The position numbers and the translations under genes were made by a program. A model generated the notes under the pieces. The model did no database searches and was not told the origin of the DNA. It saw only the letters and a list, made by a program, of their open reading frames with translations. Shown in pieces: positions 9,646-17,945 of a DNA stretch of 64,000 nt. The stretch is from Paenibacillus piscarius. Its GTDB lineage: Bacteria; Bacillota; Bacilli; Paenibacillales; Paenibacillaceae. Where the stretch lies: NCBI RefSeq assembly GCF_022234545.1, contig NZ_JAIEUI010000019.1, positions 1 through 64,000 of the forward strand, given 5' to 3'. Each line of letters begins with the position of its first letter. Positions within the stretch are counted from its first letter, which is position 1.

Positions 9646-10560
9646 ATGGAGAATCCAGCAGGCCAAGTAGTAGTTACAGATGCACTGGTTGTCAAAGCTT
9701 TGGAGAAAAACCTCGCCCTGATCCGCTTCGATCTTGACCGGCGTGTTGCTTATGTCAATGAGATCTTCGCGAGCTCTATGAAATACAACGTGGAGGAAAT
9801 GTACGGTATGGAGCACCGGCAGTTGTGCCTTCCTGCATTCGTGAACAGCCCGGACTATGAGATCTTCTGGCAGAATCTCTTCGCCGGACAGAGCTTTCAG
9901 GATAAAATTGAACGGATGGACGCCGAGGGGAACTCGGTCTGGCTGGAAGCTACATATATGCCGGTTTTCGATGAGACTAATAGCCATGTCATTGGCGTGT
10001 CCAAGGTCGCAACCAATATTACAGCCAGACAGAACAATATGACCCACGTCGTTGAGCTGCTGCAAGGAATGGCCTACAGTCTTAATCAGCGTTCGGACAA
10101 AGGCATAGATCGGAGCCAGGAGCTGCTGCAGAGCATTGATAGAATAGCAGAGGTATCGAGCGAAAATACCGAAACGCTGCAGAGCCTGCAAAAGCAGGCG
10201 GCCGCGATCCGCGGTGTGGTGCAGACGATCCGTGATATTGCCTCCCAGACCCACCTGCTGGCTCTGAATGCAGCAATTGAGGCGGCTCATGCCGGAGAAT
10301 TCGGCCGTGGCTTCGACGTTGTCGCCAAGGAGGTCAGGAAGCTGTCGGCGATGGTGCAGGATCAGATTATCGAGGTTCGGGATAGTGTTCAGGCTATTAC
10401 TGAAGAAGTAGGGAGAATATCGAACGGCCTGAATCTGGTGCAGGAGAATGTCGAGATAAGCCAGCAGCAGATCCAGGTTGCCCTGGATGAATTCACGCGG
10501 ATTGCCAGCTCTGCACAGGAGCTGGACAGCCAGGCGCGCGAAGTTATGAATATGATCTGA
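9646..10560 (+). CDS. PAS domain plus methyl-accepting chemotaxis signalling domain, soluble
   Basis: A 304-residue cytosolic receptor-like protein. Residues ~10-125 form a PAS domain (FDLDRRVAYVNEIFASSMKY ... GVSKVATNIT), and ~150-300 are a short MCP signalling domain with the conserved hairpin tip (IASQTHLLALNAAIEAAHAGE, FDVVAKEVRKLS). There is no membrane segment or HAMP domain, so it probably senses an internal signal such as redox state or a ligand through PAS and feeds the CheA array, like Aer/BdlA-type soluble receptors. Start chosen at ATG 9646 after an AGGGAG site. Single-gene unit ended by a terminator at 10611. Confidence 0.85.
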   Translation: MENPAGQVVVTDALVVKALEKNLALIRFDLDRRVAYVNEIFASSMKYNVEEMYGMEHRQLCLPAFVNSPDYEIFWQNLFAGQSFQDKIERMDAEGNSVWLEATYMPVFDETNSHVIGVSKVATNITARQNNMTHVVELLQGMAYSLNQRSDKGIDRSQELLQSIDRIAEVSSENTETLQSLQKQAAAIRGVVQTIRDIASQTHLLALNAAIEAAHAGEFGRGFDVVAKEVRKLSAMVQDQIIEVRDSVQAITEEVGRISNGLNLVQENVEISQQQIQVALDEFTRIASSAQELDSQAREVMNMI

Positions 10561-10610
10561 AGGCTCGCTGCCGGGGAATGATCCTGATCATACAATAATT
10601 ATGCTATGTA

Positions 10611-10653
10611 AGCAGCATGTAGCCGTTAGATCCGGCAGACGTGCTGCTTTTTT
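10611..10653 (+). terminator. Terminator after the PAS-MCP gene
   Basis: AGCAGCA pairs with TGCTGCT across a 24-base loop, which contains an inner GCCG/CGGC pairing. A seven-T run follows. Confidence 0.8.
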
Positions 10654-10683
10654 TGGAATCGCACAGGATGCTTAGGCTATAAA

Positions 10684-10715
10684 TGAACCTTTTGCCGCCC
10701 GGGATTGTTATAAGC
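10684..10715 (+). promoter_or_regulatory. Possible ECF-type autoregulated promoter
   Basis: TGAACCTTTT upstream of the sigma-factor gene resembles the -35 of extracytoplasmic-function promoters (AAC core followed by T tract). A T-rich TTATAAG lies about 16-20 bases further on as a candidate -10. ECF genes commonly drive themselves. Inference from motif and position only. Confidence 0.3.
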
Positions 10716-10746
10716 ATTAGATTCTACAAGAAAGGAGGGCGATCCA

Positions 10747-11304
10747 GTGGACAACAGGGAATTGTTCCAGACCTACAGCAAGGAGGTATACCGTACCTGC
10801 TATTATATGGTGCACGATGCTGCCGATGCCGAGGACCTGTGCCAGGAGGTGTTTATCACTCTTTTCCGCAGCGAATGGCAGAGCATTGAATACCTGAAGG
10901 CCTGGATTATGAAAATTACCGTCAACACCTGCCTGAACCATCTGAAGCGCCGGAGCAGCCTGCAGCAGAAGCTGGCAGACCACCTTCATATGTTCAGGGA
11001 GAGTCCGCAGCCGCCGGTTGACAAGCTGGTGGAGCAGAAGGAGACGAAGCTGGAGTGGGCGGGATATATGTCCCGTCTGCCAATAAAGCTCAGAGCGGTA
11101 CTGACTCTGCGGTACATGCATGATTTCAGTCTGGAGGAGATCCGCCGGATGCTGGACATCCCGCTGGGAACCGTCAAATCGAGGCAGCACAAAGGGCTGC
11201 GCATGATGAAGAAGATTCTGGAAGAAGAGGGTATTGAGCCGATCACGAGGGAGGATGAAGAATATGGACAGAACCGAAGCGCAGTTAAAGCGTCGCTTAA
11301 ATGA
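10747..11304 (+). CDS. ECF RNA polymerase sigma factor
   Basis: 185 residues, sigma-70 family group 4. Region 2 (YKEVYRTCYYMVHDAADAEDLCQEVFITLF, about 10-40; DAEDLCQEVF is the region 2.2 signature) and region 4 (LPIKLRAVLTLRYMHDFSLEEI ... PLGTVKSRQHKGL, about 105-155) are both present. Regions 1 and 3 are absent, as expected. Start is a GTG seven bases after AAGGAGGG. Its end overlaps by 41 bases the next gene, a DUF4179 membrane protein that is the usual partner and probable anti-sigma factor of this class. It likely responds to an envelope signal. Confidence 0.93.
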   Translation: MDNRELFQTYSKEVYRTCYYMVHDAADAEDLCQEVFITLFRSEWQSIEYLKAWIMKITVNTCLNHLKRRSSLQQKLADHLHMFRESPQPPVDKLVEQKETKLEWAGYMSRLPIKLRAVLTLRYMHDFSLEEIRRMLDIPLGTVKSRQHKGLRMMKKILEEEGIEPITREDEEYGQNRSAVKASLK

Positions 11305-12925
11305 GGATCAGGAGCTGATCTATCCGGATTTTGAGCAGATGTGGGGCAGGATTGAGCAGGCGGGATATGCTTCATCCAAGAGCAGCAGCCGTGCCGGAGC
11401 AGGGAGTGCGGTCCGCCACCGCAATTGGCGCAAGGTCACAGTGATTGCCTCATTCAGCGTAGTCCTGATGGCGGTTCCCGTATATGCTGCTGTGCAAGTT
11501 GATTGGGGCAGCCTGCTTAATGACCGTAGCGGGGTAGAGGCGGCGCTGTCGCAGAACCTGGGCCAGCCGCTGGGCCAGACGATTACCAAGGATGGGGTAA
11601 CGCTGACACTGCATACGGCGCTCTCTGATGAGAACCGTACAGTGATTCTCTACAGCCTGGATGTCGGGGGAGACAAGGGCAACGCCATGTGGAATGTAAA
11701 TGGAATGTCCCTTAAGGATGCCAATGGCAACGGCAATGACATGGAATCCAACTACCAGCAGTGGGACGAGACAAACAAGCGGTACAACGGTTATTTCGAG
11801 ACAGACTGGAGTCCGGACCAGGATACGGTCAAAGTAAGCCTGACTGCAAAAGGGATTCAGTCCTACTCCCAGCAGGAGGTAGACTTGAAGCTGGATACGG
11901 AATCACCGGAGCGGCAGAGCTTCCCGGTCAACCGGGATGGACTGGAGTCCTTCAGTGTTCAACCCTTTAAGCAAGGGAATGAGCGTCTGATGCTGTCCAC
12001 GGATACTATTTTTTCCGATCCTGAAGCGAGAAAGCTGGCATTCCCGCAAATTATAGCTTACCGGGGCGGACAGCAAGTCAAGAACTCTCAGGCAGGCGTA
12101 ATGGGCAAGCCGGGAGATCACGGAGAATATACTTCCCTTGAGTACTTCAAGCCTGCTGATGTACCGAAGGACGAAACCACGTATAAACTCAGTTACACCA
12201 AGCTTGAACGCAATATTGATGGTCCCTGGACGTTCGACTTCGAGCTGAGCAAGAAGCAAATGGCTGGTGCTACGATGAAGACCGCTCTGAATCTGCCGCT
12301 GGAGGCAGGAGACTCGTTGAACACGATTGAGCAGATGGTGGTAACGCCGACACAGATTCGTGTGACTGCCCGGAGCCAAGATAAGTTTCCTCAATTGCCG
12401 TATGTTAAATATGCACTTGAGGTGAACGGCCAGAAGCTGGAAGGCGGATTATGGTATACGGGATCTAAGGACCCTAAGCAGGTCACACTGCGTTTTGAGC
12501 GGCCGGCGGATCTTGAGATTACCAGAGACACACCAATAACGCTTGTGGGAAAATATAAAGTAACCTTGCATGAGGATGACAAGGCGCCGCTTGAATTAAA
12601 GAACATCTCCAGCGAGAAGCAGACGCTAATCCGGCAGACCGGCGGTTACCCTGTGCAATGGACCTATTATATGCAGGGGGCAGACCTCTATGTGGAGACA
12701 AAGAGTGATGATCCGAATTTTGGCGGCGTGAATCAGACCTACATCGGTAAGGGCAAAGACCGGCTCATCGGCAGCATTGTAACCACAAATTTCAGAGGTG
12801 AAGGAAAAAACCACAGTATCGATAAGTACAAGGATTTCAAAGGCACAGAAGCTTCGATATACATGTTCTTTTACTCCACCAATGAGCCGGACAAAGAGAC
12901 GCGGGTACAGCTGCAAGGCCAATAG
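11264..12925 (+). CDS. DUF4179 domain membrane protein, probable anti-sigma factor
   Basis: 553 residues. An N-terminal cytoplasmic segment (about 1-50) would bind the sigma factor. One membrane helix (VTVIASFSVVLMAVPVYAAV, about 55-75) follows, then a long extracellular part with a DUF4179-like domain (about 80-200) and a DUF5643-like C-terminal region (from about 330). The ATG at 11264 has a GAGGGAGG site nine bases upstream; the ATG at 11255 touches that site and is unlikely. It overlaps the sigma gene by 41 bases in another frame, so expression of the two is coupled. Substrate or signal unknown; the anti-sigma role follows from gene order and topology. Confidence 0.82.
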   Translation: MDRTEAQLKRRLNEDQELIYPDFEQMWGRIEQAGYASSKSSSRAGAGSAVRHRNWRKVTVIASFSVVLMAVPVYAAVQVDWGSLLNDRSGVEAALSQNLGQPLGQTITKDGVTLTLHTALSDENRTVILYSLDVGGDKGNAMWNVNGMSLKDANGNGNDMESNYQQWDETNKRYNGYFETDWSPDQDTVKVSLTAKGIQSYSQQEVDLKLDTESPERQSFPVNRDGLESFSVQPFKQGNERLMLSTDTIFSDPEARKLAFPQIIAYRGGQQVKNSQAGVMGKPGDHGEYTSLEYFKPADVPKDETTYKLSYTKLERNIDGPWTFDFELSKKQMAGATMKTALNLPLEAGDSLNTIEQMVVTPTQIRVTARSQDKFPQLPYVKYALEVNGQKLEGGLWYTGSKDPKQVTLRFERPADLEITRDTPITLVGKYKVTLHEDDKAPLELKNISSEKQTLIRQTGGYPVQWTYYMQGADLYVETKSDDPNFGGVNQTYIGKGKDRLIGSIVTTNFRGEGKNHSIDKYKDFKGTEASIYMFFYSTNEPDKETRVQLQGQ

Positions 12926-12942
12926 TGACATTATTTTAACGG

Positions 12943-12970
12943 GAAGAACCTTGTGTTCTTCTCTTTTTTT
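12943..12970 (+). terminator. Terminator of the sigma/anti-sigma operon
   Basis: GAAGAAC pairs with GTTCTTC across a six-base loop, followed by TCTTTTTTT. Confidence 0.85.
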
Positions 12971-13033
12971 CGTATACAGTTAGAAGATACGGCTATAGAA
13001 ATGATGAAGGAACATAAGGCAGAGGAGAGAGAC

Positions 13034-13618
13034 ATGGTGGAACTAAAGCGCTGCGATTGGGTGAACTCGGACCCGGTATACATAGCTTATCATGATGAAG
13101 AATGGGGCAAACCGCTGACTGATGACTTGAAGCTGTTCGAGCTGCTGATGCTGGAGGGGATGCAGGCAGGGCTAAGCTGGTATACGGTGCTGAAGAAGCG
13201 GGAGGGCTTCCGTGAGGCCTTTGACGGCTTCGATCCGGAGAAGATAGTGCTGTACGGGGAGGACAAGGTCGAAGAGCTGATGCAAAATGAGGGAATTGTC
13301 CGCAACCGCCTGAAGATTAATGGAGTCATTACCAATGCACAGGTGTACCGGCAGATCTGCCGCGAGGAAGAGGGAGGCTTCTCCGGTTATCTGTGGAGCT
13401 TCATCGGCGGAAAGCCGGTTGTCAACCAGTGGAAGAACAGGGCGGAGGTCCCTGCAACCACTCCTGAGTCCGATCAGATGAGCAAGGCGCTGAAGCGCAA
13501 AGGGATGAAGTTCGTCGGCTCAACGATCTGCTATGCGTTTATGCAGGCCTCCGGGATGGTGGATGACCATGCGCTGGATTGTTTTTGCCGGACCAGTGGG
13601 GCTGTGCAGGAGAGCTGA
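13034..13618 (+). CDS. tag: DNA-3-methyladenine glycosylase I
   Basis: 194 residues. Removes 3-methyladenine from alkylated DNA to start base-excision repair. Family features: N-terminal RCDWVNSDPVYIAYHDEEWG with the zinc-ligand Cys (residue 6) and His; a helix-hairpin-helix region (EGIVRNRLKINGVITNA); and the C-terminal DDHALDCFC carrying the remaining zinc ligands. Start chosen at ATG 13034 after an AGAGGAGAGA site; upstream starts would add a non-homologous leader that includes the terminator. Length matches the family. Confidence 0.95.
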   Translation: MVELKRCDWVNSDPVYIAYHDEEWGKPLTDDLKLFELLMLEGMQAGLSWYTVLKKREGFREAFDGFDPEKIVLYGEDKVEELMQNEGIVRNRLKINGVITNAQVYRQICREEEGGFSGYLWSFIGGKPVVNQWKNRAEVPATTPESDQMSKALKRKGMKFVGSTICYAFMQASGMVDDHALDCFCRTSGAVQES

Positions 13619-13710
13619 ACCGGAGTTTGGCGCTGCATGGGGTAGAAATGCTATACTATCCTAGATATGCTTCATATTTGTTGTTAACACCTTTAGGAGG
13701 ATCTATTAAT

Positions 13711-14757
13711 ATGTTATGGCACGAACTGACGGTACATACAACCGAGGAAGCGCAGGAGATGATCTCCAATCTGCTGTATGAGGCAGGAGCGGGCGGAGTA
13801 TCTATTGAAGAATCGGGTACGCTGAATAAAATACGGGACACCCGTTATGGTGAGTTATACGATGAGCCGCTCAATGACATCCCCGAGGGCGAGGCGGTCA
13901 TCAAAGGTTATTATGCTGAATCTGAAAATATGGAGGAGATTGCGGCAGCGCTGGCGCCCAGGCTTGCGGAGCTGAAGGATTTCGGCATCGATCCCGGCAA
14001 AGCGCAGATCTCCTGGCAGACGGTGGATGAAGAGGACTGGGCCCATGCCTGGAAGCAATACTTCAAGCCGCTGCGGGTCTCGAACCGGCTGACTATTAAG
14101 CCCGTTTGGGAAGAGTACACCCCTGTCTCTGCGGAGGAAAAGATTATTGAGATCGATCCCGGCATGGCCTTCGGAACGGGTACGCACCCTACAACGGCGC
14201 TGTGCCTGCGTGCATTAGAGAAGCATGTCGCCCCTGGCGATGAAGTGATTGATGTCGGCACAGGCTCCGGTATCCTGGCGGTGGGTGCAGTGCTGCTGGG
14301 GGCGAAGTCAGTACTGGCACTGGATCTGGACCCGGTGGCCGTGGTCAGTGCCCGCCAGAATGTGACCCTGAACCGGCAGGAAGACGCGGTGACCGTGAAG
14401 GAGAGCGACCTGCTCTCCCTGCTGGGGGGCGAGGGAGCGGCGGATACCGCAGCCGGAGAGATGTGGCCTTCGGCGAGGTCCGGCCAGCCTGCGGAACCGG
14501 CTGACGGACCATCGGCTGACGGACTGGGCGTTACTCTGCCGGTGCGGATCGTCGTAGCGAACATTCTGGCCGAGATTATTGTACTGTTCACGGATGATGT
14601 CTACCGTGCGCTTCAGCCGGAGGGGCTGTATATCACCTCCGGGATTTATAAGGACAAGGAAGAGCTTGTGGCAAAGGCGCTTGAAGCTTCCGGTTTCGAA
14701 ATCTTAGAAATAACCCGTGAAGAAGACTGGGTGGCGTTTACAGCCGGAAAGAGGTAG
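13711..14757 (+). CDS. prmA: Ribosomal protein L11 methyltransferase
   Basis: 348 residues, trimethylates ribosomal protein L11 using S-adenosylmethionine. It has the N-terminal substrate-binding domain, then the SAM domain with DPGMAFGTGTHPTT (about 150), DVGTGSGILAVGA (about 178) and the NILAE catalytic-loop motif (about 277). Start ATG 13711 follows TAGGAGG. It is about 30 residues longer than typical PrmA because of an extra Ala/Gly/Pro-rich stretch (about 236-268, between the AdoMet core and NILAE). It heads the run prmA, M50 protease, rsmE, mtaB. In Bacillus prmA follows dnaJ; no dnaK/dnaJ lies in this window. Confidence 0.95.
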   Translation: MLWHELTVHTTEEAQEMISNLLYEAGAGGVSIEESGTLNKIRDTRYGELYDEPLNDIPEGEAVIKGYYAESENMEEIAAALAPRLAELKDFGIDPGKAQISWQTVDEEDWAHAWKQYFKPLRVSNRLTIKPVWEEYTPVSAEEKIIEIDPGMAFGTGTHPTTALCLRALEKHVAPGDEVIDVGTGSGILAVGAVLLGAKSVLALDLDPVAVVSARQNVTLNRQEDAVTVKESDLLSLLGGEGAADTAAGEMWPSARSGQPAEPADGPSADGLGVTLPVRIVVANILAEIIVLFTDDVYRALQPEGLYITSGIYKDKEELVAKALEASGFEILEITREEDWVAFTAGKR

Positions 14758-14759
14758 AG

Positions 14760-15443
14760 ATGGGTTCCCTGGATCAAATTTTAGTATATCCCTTGCAGCA
14801 GCTTCCCTTTTTCCTGATTACGATTGTTATTGCGTTTACAGTACATGAATTTGCCCACGCTTATTTCGCCAATAAGTTCGGTGATCCCACTGCGCGCCTG
14901 CTGGGCCGCATGACCCTGAATCCGGCGGTGCATTTCGATCTCTTCGGCATTATTCTGCTGCTGATTGCCGGCTTCGGCTGGGCGCGTCCGGTTCCGGTGA
15001 ACCGCGACAACTTCAGCCGTCCCCGTCTGATGGGTGTAATTGTATCGGCGGCCGGCCCGGTCAGCAATCTGCTGCTCGGTATTCTGGGGGCGCTGATTTA
15101 TGCGATCCTGCTGGGCACCGGCACGATGGATTCGATTAAGAATGAGCAGCTCCTCCGGGCGCTGATCTGGTTCTTCGGCATGTTCATTCACTTCAACTTC
15201 TTCCTCTTCGTATTCAATCTGATCCCTCTGCCGCCGCTGGACGGCTACCGGATCGTAGAGGATATCGCGCCGCGTCCGATCCGGGGCAGACTGCAGCAAT
15301 ATGAGCAGTGGACCGTGTTTCTGTTCCTGCTGATTATCTTCATTCCAGGCTTGCGCGCTTATACGATTGAACCGCTTAGCATCTGGGCGACCCAGACAGG
15401 CAATGATTTCATCCGGCTCTTCCTGAGAATGTTCGGGGTCTAA
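14760..15443 (+). CDS. Site-2 protease family (M50) membrane metalloprotease
   Basis: 227 residues with about five to six membrane helices. The zinc site HEFAH (about residue 29) and the second metal motif NLIPLPPLDGYR (about 156) define an M50 intramembrane protease without a PDZ domain, close to the Bacillus YwhC-like group. It begins two bases after the prmA stop, so it is in the same operon. Members cleave membrane-bound substrates such as anti-sigma factors; the target here is unknown. Confidence 0.9.
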   Translation: MGSLDQILVYPLQQLPFFLITIVIAFTVHEFAHAYFANKFGDPTARLLGRMTLNPAVHFDLFGIILLLIAGFGWARPVPVNRDNFSRPRLMGVIVSAAGPVSNLLLGILGALIYAILLGTGTMDSIKNEQLLRALIWFFGMFIHFNFFLFVFNLIPLPPLDGYRIVEDIAPRPIRGRLQQYEQWTVFLFLLIIFIPGLRAYTIEPLSIWATQTGNDFIRLFLRMFGV

Positions 15444-15519
15444 AGGGACTTGGGACTGGTCAGTGCAGGACAAACGTTGTAGAATGTAATGAGGTTATTA
15501 ATAGGATGAATCAAGTGTG

Positions 15520-15564
15520 AAGCGGCGGCCGGAACCTGAGTTTGACGGGAACGGCGCCGCTTTT
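15520..15564 (+). terminator. Possible weak terminator before rsmE
   Basis: AAGCGGCG pairs with CGCCGCTT across a 27-base, partly paired loop, followed by only four T. May attenuate rather than stop transcription into rsmE. Confidence 0.4.
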
Positions 15565-15595
15565 ACGCTGAATAACGGATTAGGATGATGAAGAG

Positions 15596-16360
15596 ATGCA
15601 GCGTTATTTCGTAGCTCCGGCACAGTTCGGGGCAGAGAAGGTTACCATAGAAGGCGAAGATGCCCGCCACATTGCCAGAGTGATGCGCGGCAAGGCCGGC
15701 GACAAGCTGATCGTCAGCGACGGGGTATCCCGCGAAGCGCTGGCCGAGATTGCTGAGATTGAGACCGGTCTTGTGACCGTGAGCATACTGGAGCTTCTGC
15801 CCATGACCCATGAGGCACGCATCCGGGTGACGGTGGCGCAGAGTCTGCCCAAGGGGGACAAGCTGGAGACCGTTATCCAGAAATGCACCGAGATCGGGGC
15901 AGCAGCCTTCATACCGTTCCTCTCCGAACGGACCATCGTGCAGTACGATGAGCGCAAGGAGGGCAAGCGTGTAGAGCGCTGGCGCAAAATCTGCAAGGAG
16001 GCTGCCGAGCAGGCCCACCGGAACATCGTACCGGAGGTGCACACGCCGCTGAGCTGGAAGCAGCTGCTTCAGAGCTTCAGCGGGTATGATGCGGTCTACT
16101 TCTGCTATGAGAAGGAAGAGGGCTTGCAGCTCCGGAGCGCAGCCGCGCCGTGGCTGGCATCGCTTCCGCAGGAGGCCGCCGCCAAGGTACTGATCGTTGT
16201 CGGACCGGAAGGCGGCTTCAGCCCGGAGGAATGCCGGCTGGCTGAGGAAGCCGGAGCAGTCTCTGTCGGGCTGGGACCGCGGATTCTGCGCTGTGAAACT
16301 GCAGGTATGGTCGCCGCCGCCTGCATCCTATATGAATCCGGAGAAATGGGGGGAGCTTGA
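15596..16360 (+). CDS. rsmE: 16S rRNA (uracil-1498-N3)-methyltransferase
   Basis: 254 residues. Methylates U1498 of 16S rRNA. N-terminal PUA-like domain (QRYFVAPAQFGAEKVTIEGEDARHIARVMR) and C-terminal SPOUT knot with GPEGGFSPEE (about 203) and LGPRILRCETA (about 224), both diagnostic. Ends three bases before the mtaB start, as in the Bacillus order prmA-rsmE-mtaB. Confidence 0.96.
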   Translation: MQRYFVAPAQFGAEKVTIEGEDARHIARVMRGKAGDKLIVSDGVSREALAEIAEIETGLVTVSILELLPMTHEARIRVTVAQSLPKGDKLETVIQKCTEIGAAAFIPFLSERTIVQYDERKEGKRVERWRKICKEAAEQAHRNIVPEVHTPLSWKQLLQSFSGYDAVYFCYEKEEGLQLRSAAAPWLASLPQEAAAKVLIVVGPEGGFSPEECRLAEEAGAVSVGLGPRILRCETAGMVAAACILYESGEMGGA

Positions 16361-16363
16361 ACA

Positions 16364-17698
16364 ATGCCATCCGTAGCTTTTTATACGTTAGGCTGCAAAG
16401 TCAATTTCTATGATACTGAAGCCATCTGGCAGCTATTTAAGAATGAGGGGTATGAGCAGGTCGATTTCGAGGGCAACGCCGATGTCTATCTGATTAATAC
16501 CTGCACAGTAACCAATACAGGCGATAAAAAAAGCCGGCAGATGATCCGCCGGGCGGTACGCCGCAATCCTGACGCCATCGTAGCGGTTACCGGCTGCTAC
16601 GCGCAGACCTCTCCCGGCGAGATTCTGGATATTCCCGGAGTCGATCTGGTAATCGGTAACCAGGACCGCGAGCAGATTATGACCCACGTGAAGAACATCC
16701 AAGAATCCCGCCAGCCGGTGAATGCGGTCCGCAACATTATGAAGACACGCGAGTTCGAGGAAATGGATGTGCCCGGCTTCGCCGACCGCACGCGGGCGTT
16801 CATGAAGATTCAGGACGGCTGCAACAACTTCTGCACCTTCTGCATCATTCCGTGGTCGCGCGGCCTCTCGCGCAGCCGTGATCCGAAATCAATCGTCGCC
16901 CAGGCCCATCAGCTGGTGGAGGCCGGATACAAGGAATTCGTCCTGACCGGCATTCATACCGGCGGATACGGGGATGATCTGGAGAACTACCGCCTCTCCG
17001 ACCTGCTCTGGGAGCTGGATAAGGTGGACGGGCTGGAACGGGTGCGGATCAGCTCGATTGAAGCGAGCCAGATTGACGGGAAGCTGCTGGAGGTGCTGAA
17101 CCGCAGCACGAAGATGTGCCGTCATCTTCATATTCCGCTGCAGGCCGGACATAACGAGGTGCTGAAGGCGATGCGCCGGAAGTATACGACCGAGGAGTAT
17201 TACGCCAAAATGCAACTGATCCGCCAGGCCATGCCGGATGTGGGGATTACCACAGACGTGATCGTCGGCTTCCCGGGCGAGACGGACGAGATGTTCCGGG
17301 CCGGTTATGAGTTCATGAAGGCGGTCAACTATTCCGAGATGCATGTCTTCCCGTATTCCAAGCGGACCGGAACACCGGCAGCGCGGATGCTGAACCAGGT
17401 CGATGAAGAGATCAAGAATGCCCGTGTCCAGGAGCTGATCGACCTCTCCGAAGAGATGCAGCTGGCATATGCCCGGCGGTTCGTTGGACAGACCCTGACT
17501 GTCATTCCTGAGCGGGCGGCTAAGAGTTCGCCGGGACGCAGTGTGCAGCACGGCTTCAGCGACAATTATCTGCAGATTCTGTTTAATGGAGAGGATTCGC
17601 TGCAGGGCGAGCTCTGCCAGGTCAAGGTAACCGAAGCCGGCGTCAATGAATGCCGAGGCGAGCTGGTGAGTGTCGGCCGTGCGGTAGCGTCGGTCTGA
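16364..17698 (+). CDS. mtaB: tRNA t6A37 methylthiotransferase
   Basis: 444 residues. Adds a methylthio group to N6-threonylcarbamoyladenosine at tRNA position 37. N-terminal MTTase domain with conserved Cys (LGCKVNFYDTEA, NTCTVTN, TGCYAQ) binding one iron-sulfur cluster. The radical-SAM motif CNNFCTFC near 152 binds the second. A C-terminal TRAM domain ends the protein. Same operon as rsmE. Confidence 0.96.
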   Translation: MPSVAFYTLGCKVNFYDTEAIWQLFKNEGYEQVDFEGNADVYLINTCTVTNTGDKKSRQMIRRAVRRNPDAIVAVTGCYAQTSPGEILDIPGVDLVIGNQDREQIMTHVKNIQESRQPVNAVRNIMKTREFEEMDVPGFADRTRAFMKIQDGCNNFCTFCIIPWSRGLSRSRDPKSIVAQAHQLVEAGYKEFVLTGIHTGGYGDDLENYRLSDLLWELDKVDGLERVRISSIEASQIDGKLLEVLNRSTKMCRHLHIPLQAGHNEVLKAMRRKYTTEEYYAKMQLIRQAMPDVGITTDVIVGFPGETDEMFRAGYEFMKAVNYSEMHVFPYSKRTGTPAARMLNQVDEEIKNARVQELIDLSEEMQLAYARRFVGQTLTVIPERAAKSSPGRSVQHGFSDNYLQILFNGEDSLQGELCQVKVTEAGVNECRGELVSVGRAVASV

Positions 17699-17716
17699 CC
17701 GGTTAAGTTGTTGCAG

Positions 17717-17757
17717 GATGTCTTCCGGGCCTTTCAGGGCGGGAGACATCTTTTTTC
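17717..17757 (+). terminator. Terminator of the prmA-mtaB cluster
   Basis: GATGTCTTCCGGG pairs with the complementary CGGGAGACATC, one short mismatch region, followed by TTTTTT. Confidence 0.85.
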
Positions 17758-17945
17758 ATAATTATATAGATTGAACTAAAAATTTAAGTTAAAGGAAAAG
17801 TGGCGGAGGGGAATTGTGTATAGTCACAAAGACCCGAATTTAACCGATTGCCGAAATGGGGTAAAGACTTGGGCTGTATTTGTCGATATAGTGGAAGAGA
17901 GTGGCAAAAGTCCACCGATAATCAAACCGTCTAAGGAGAGAACAG

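Noticed and set aside
17758..17945. Riboswitch (for example cyclic-di-GMP type) upstream of the Ig-like gene
   Set aside because: The leader has some GC-rich hairpins, but I could not match the conserved core of any known class.
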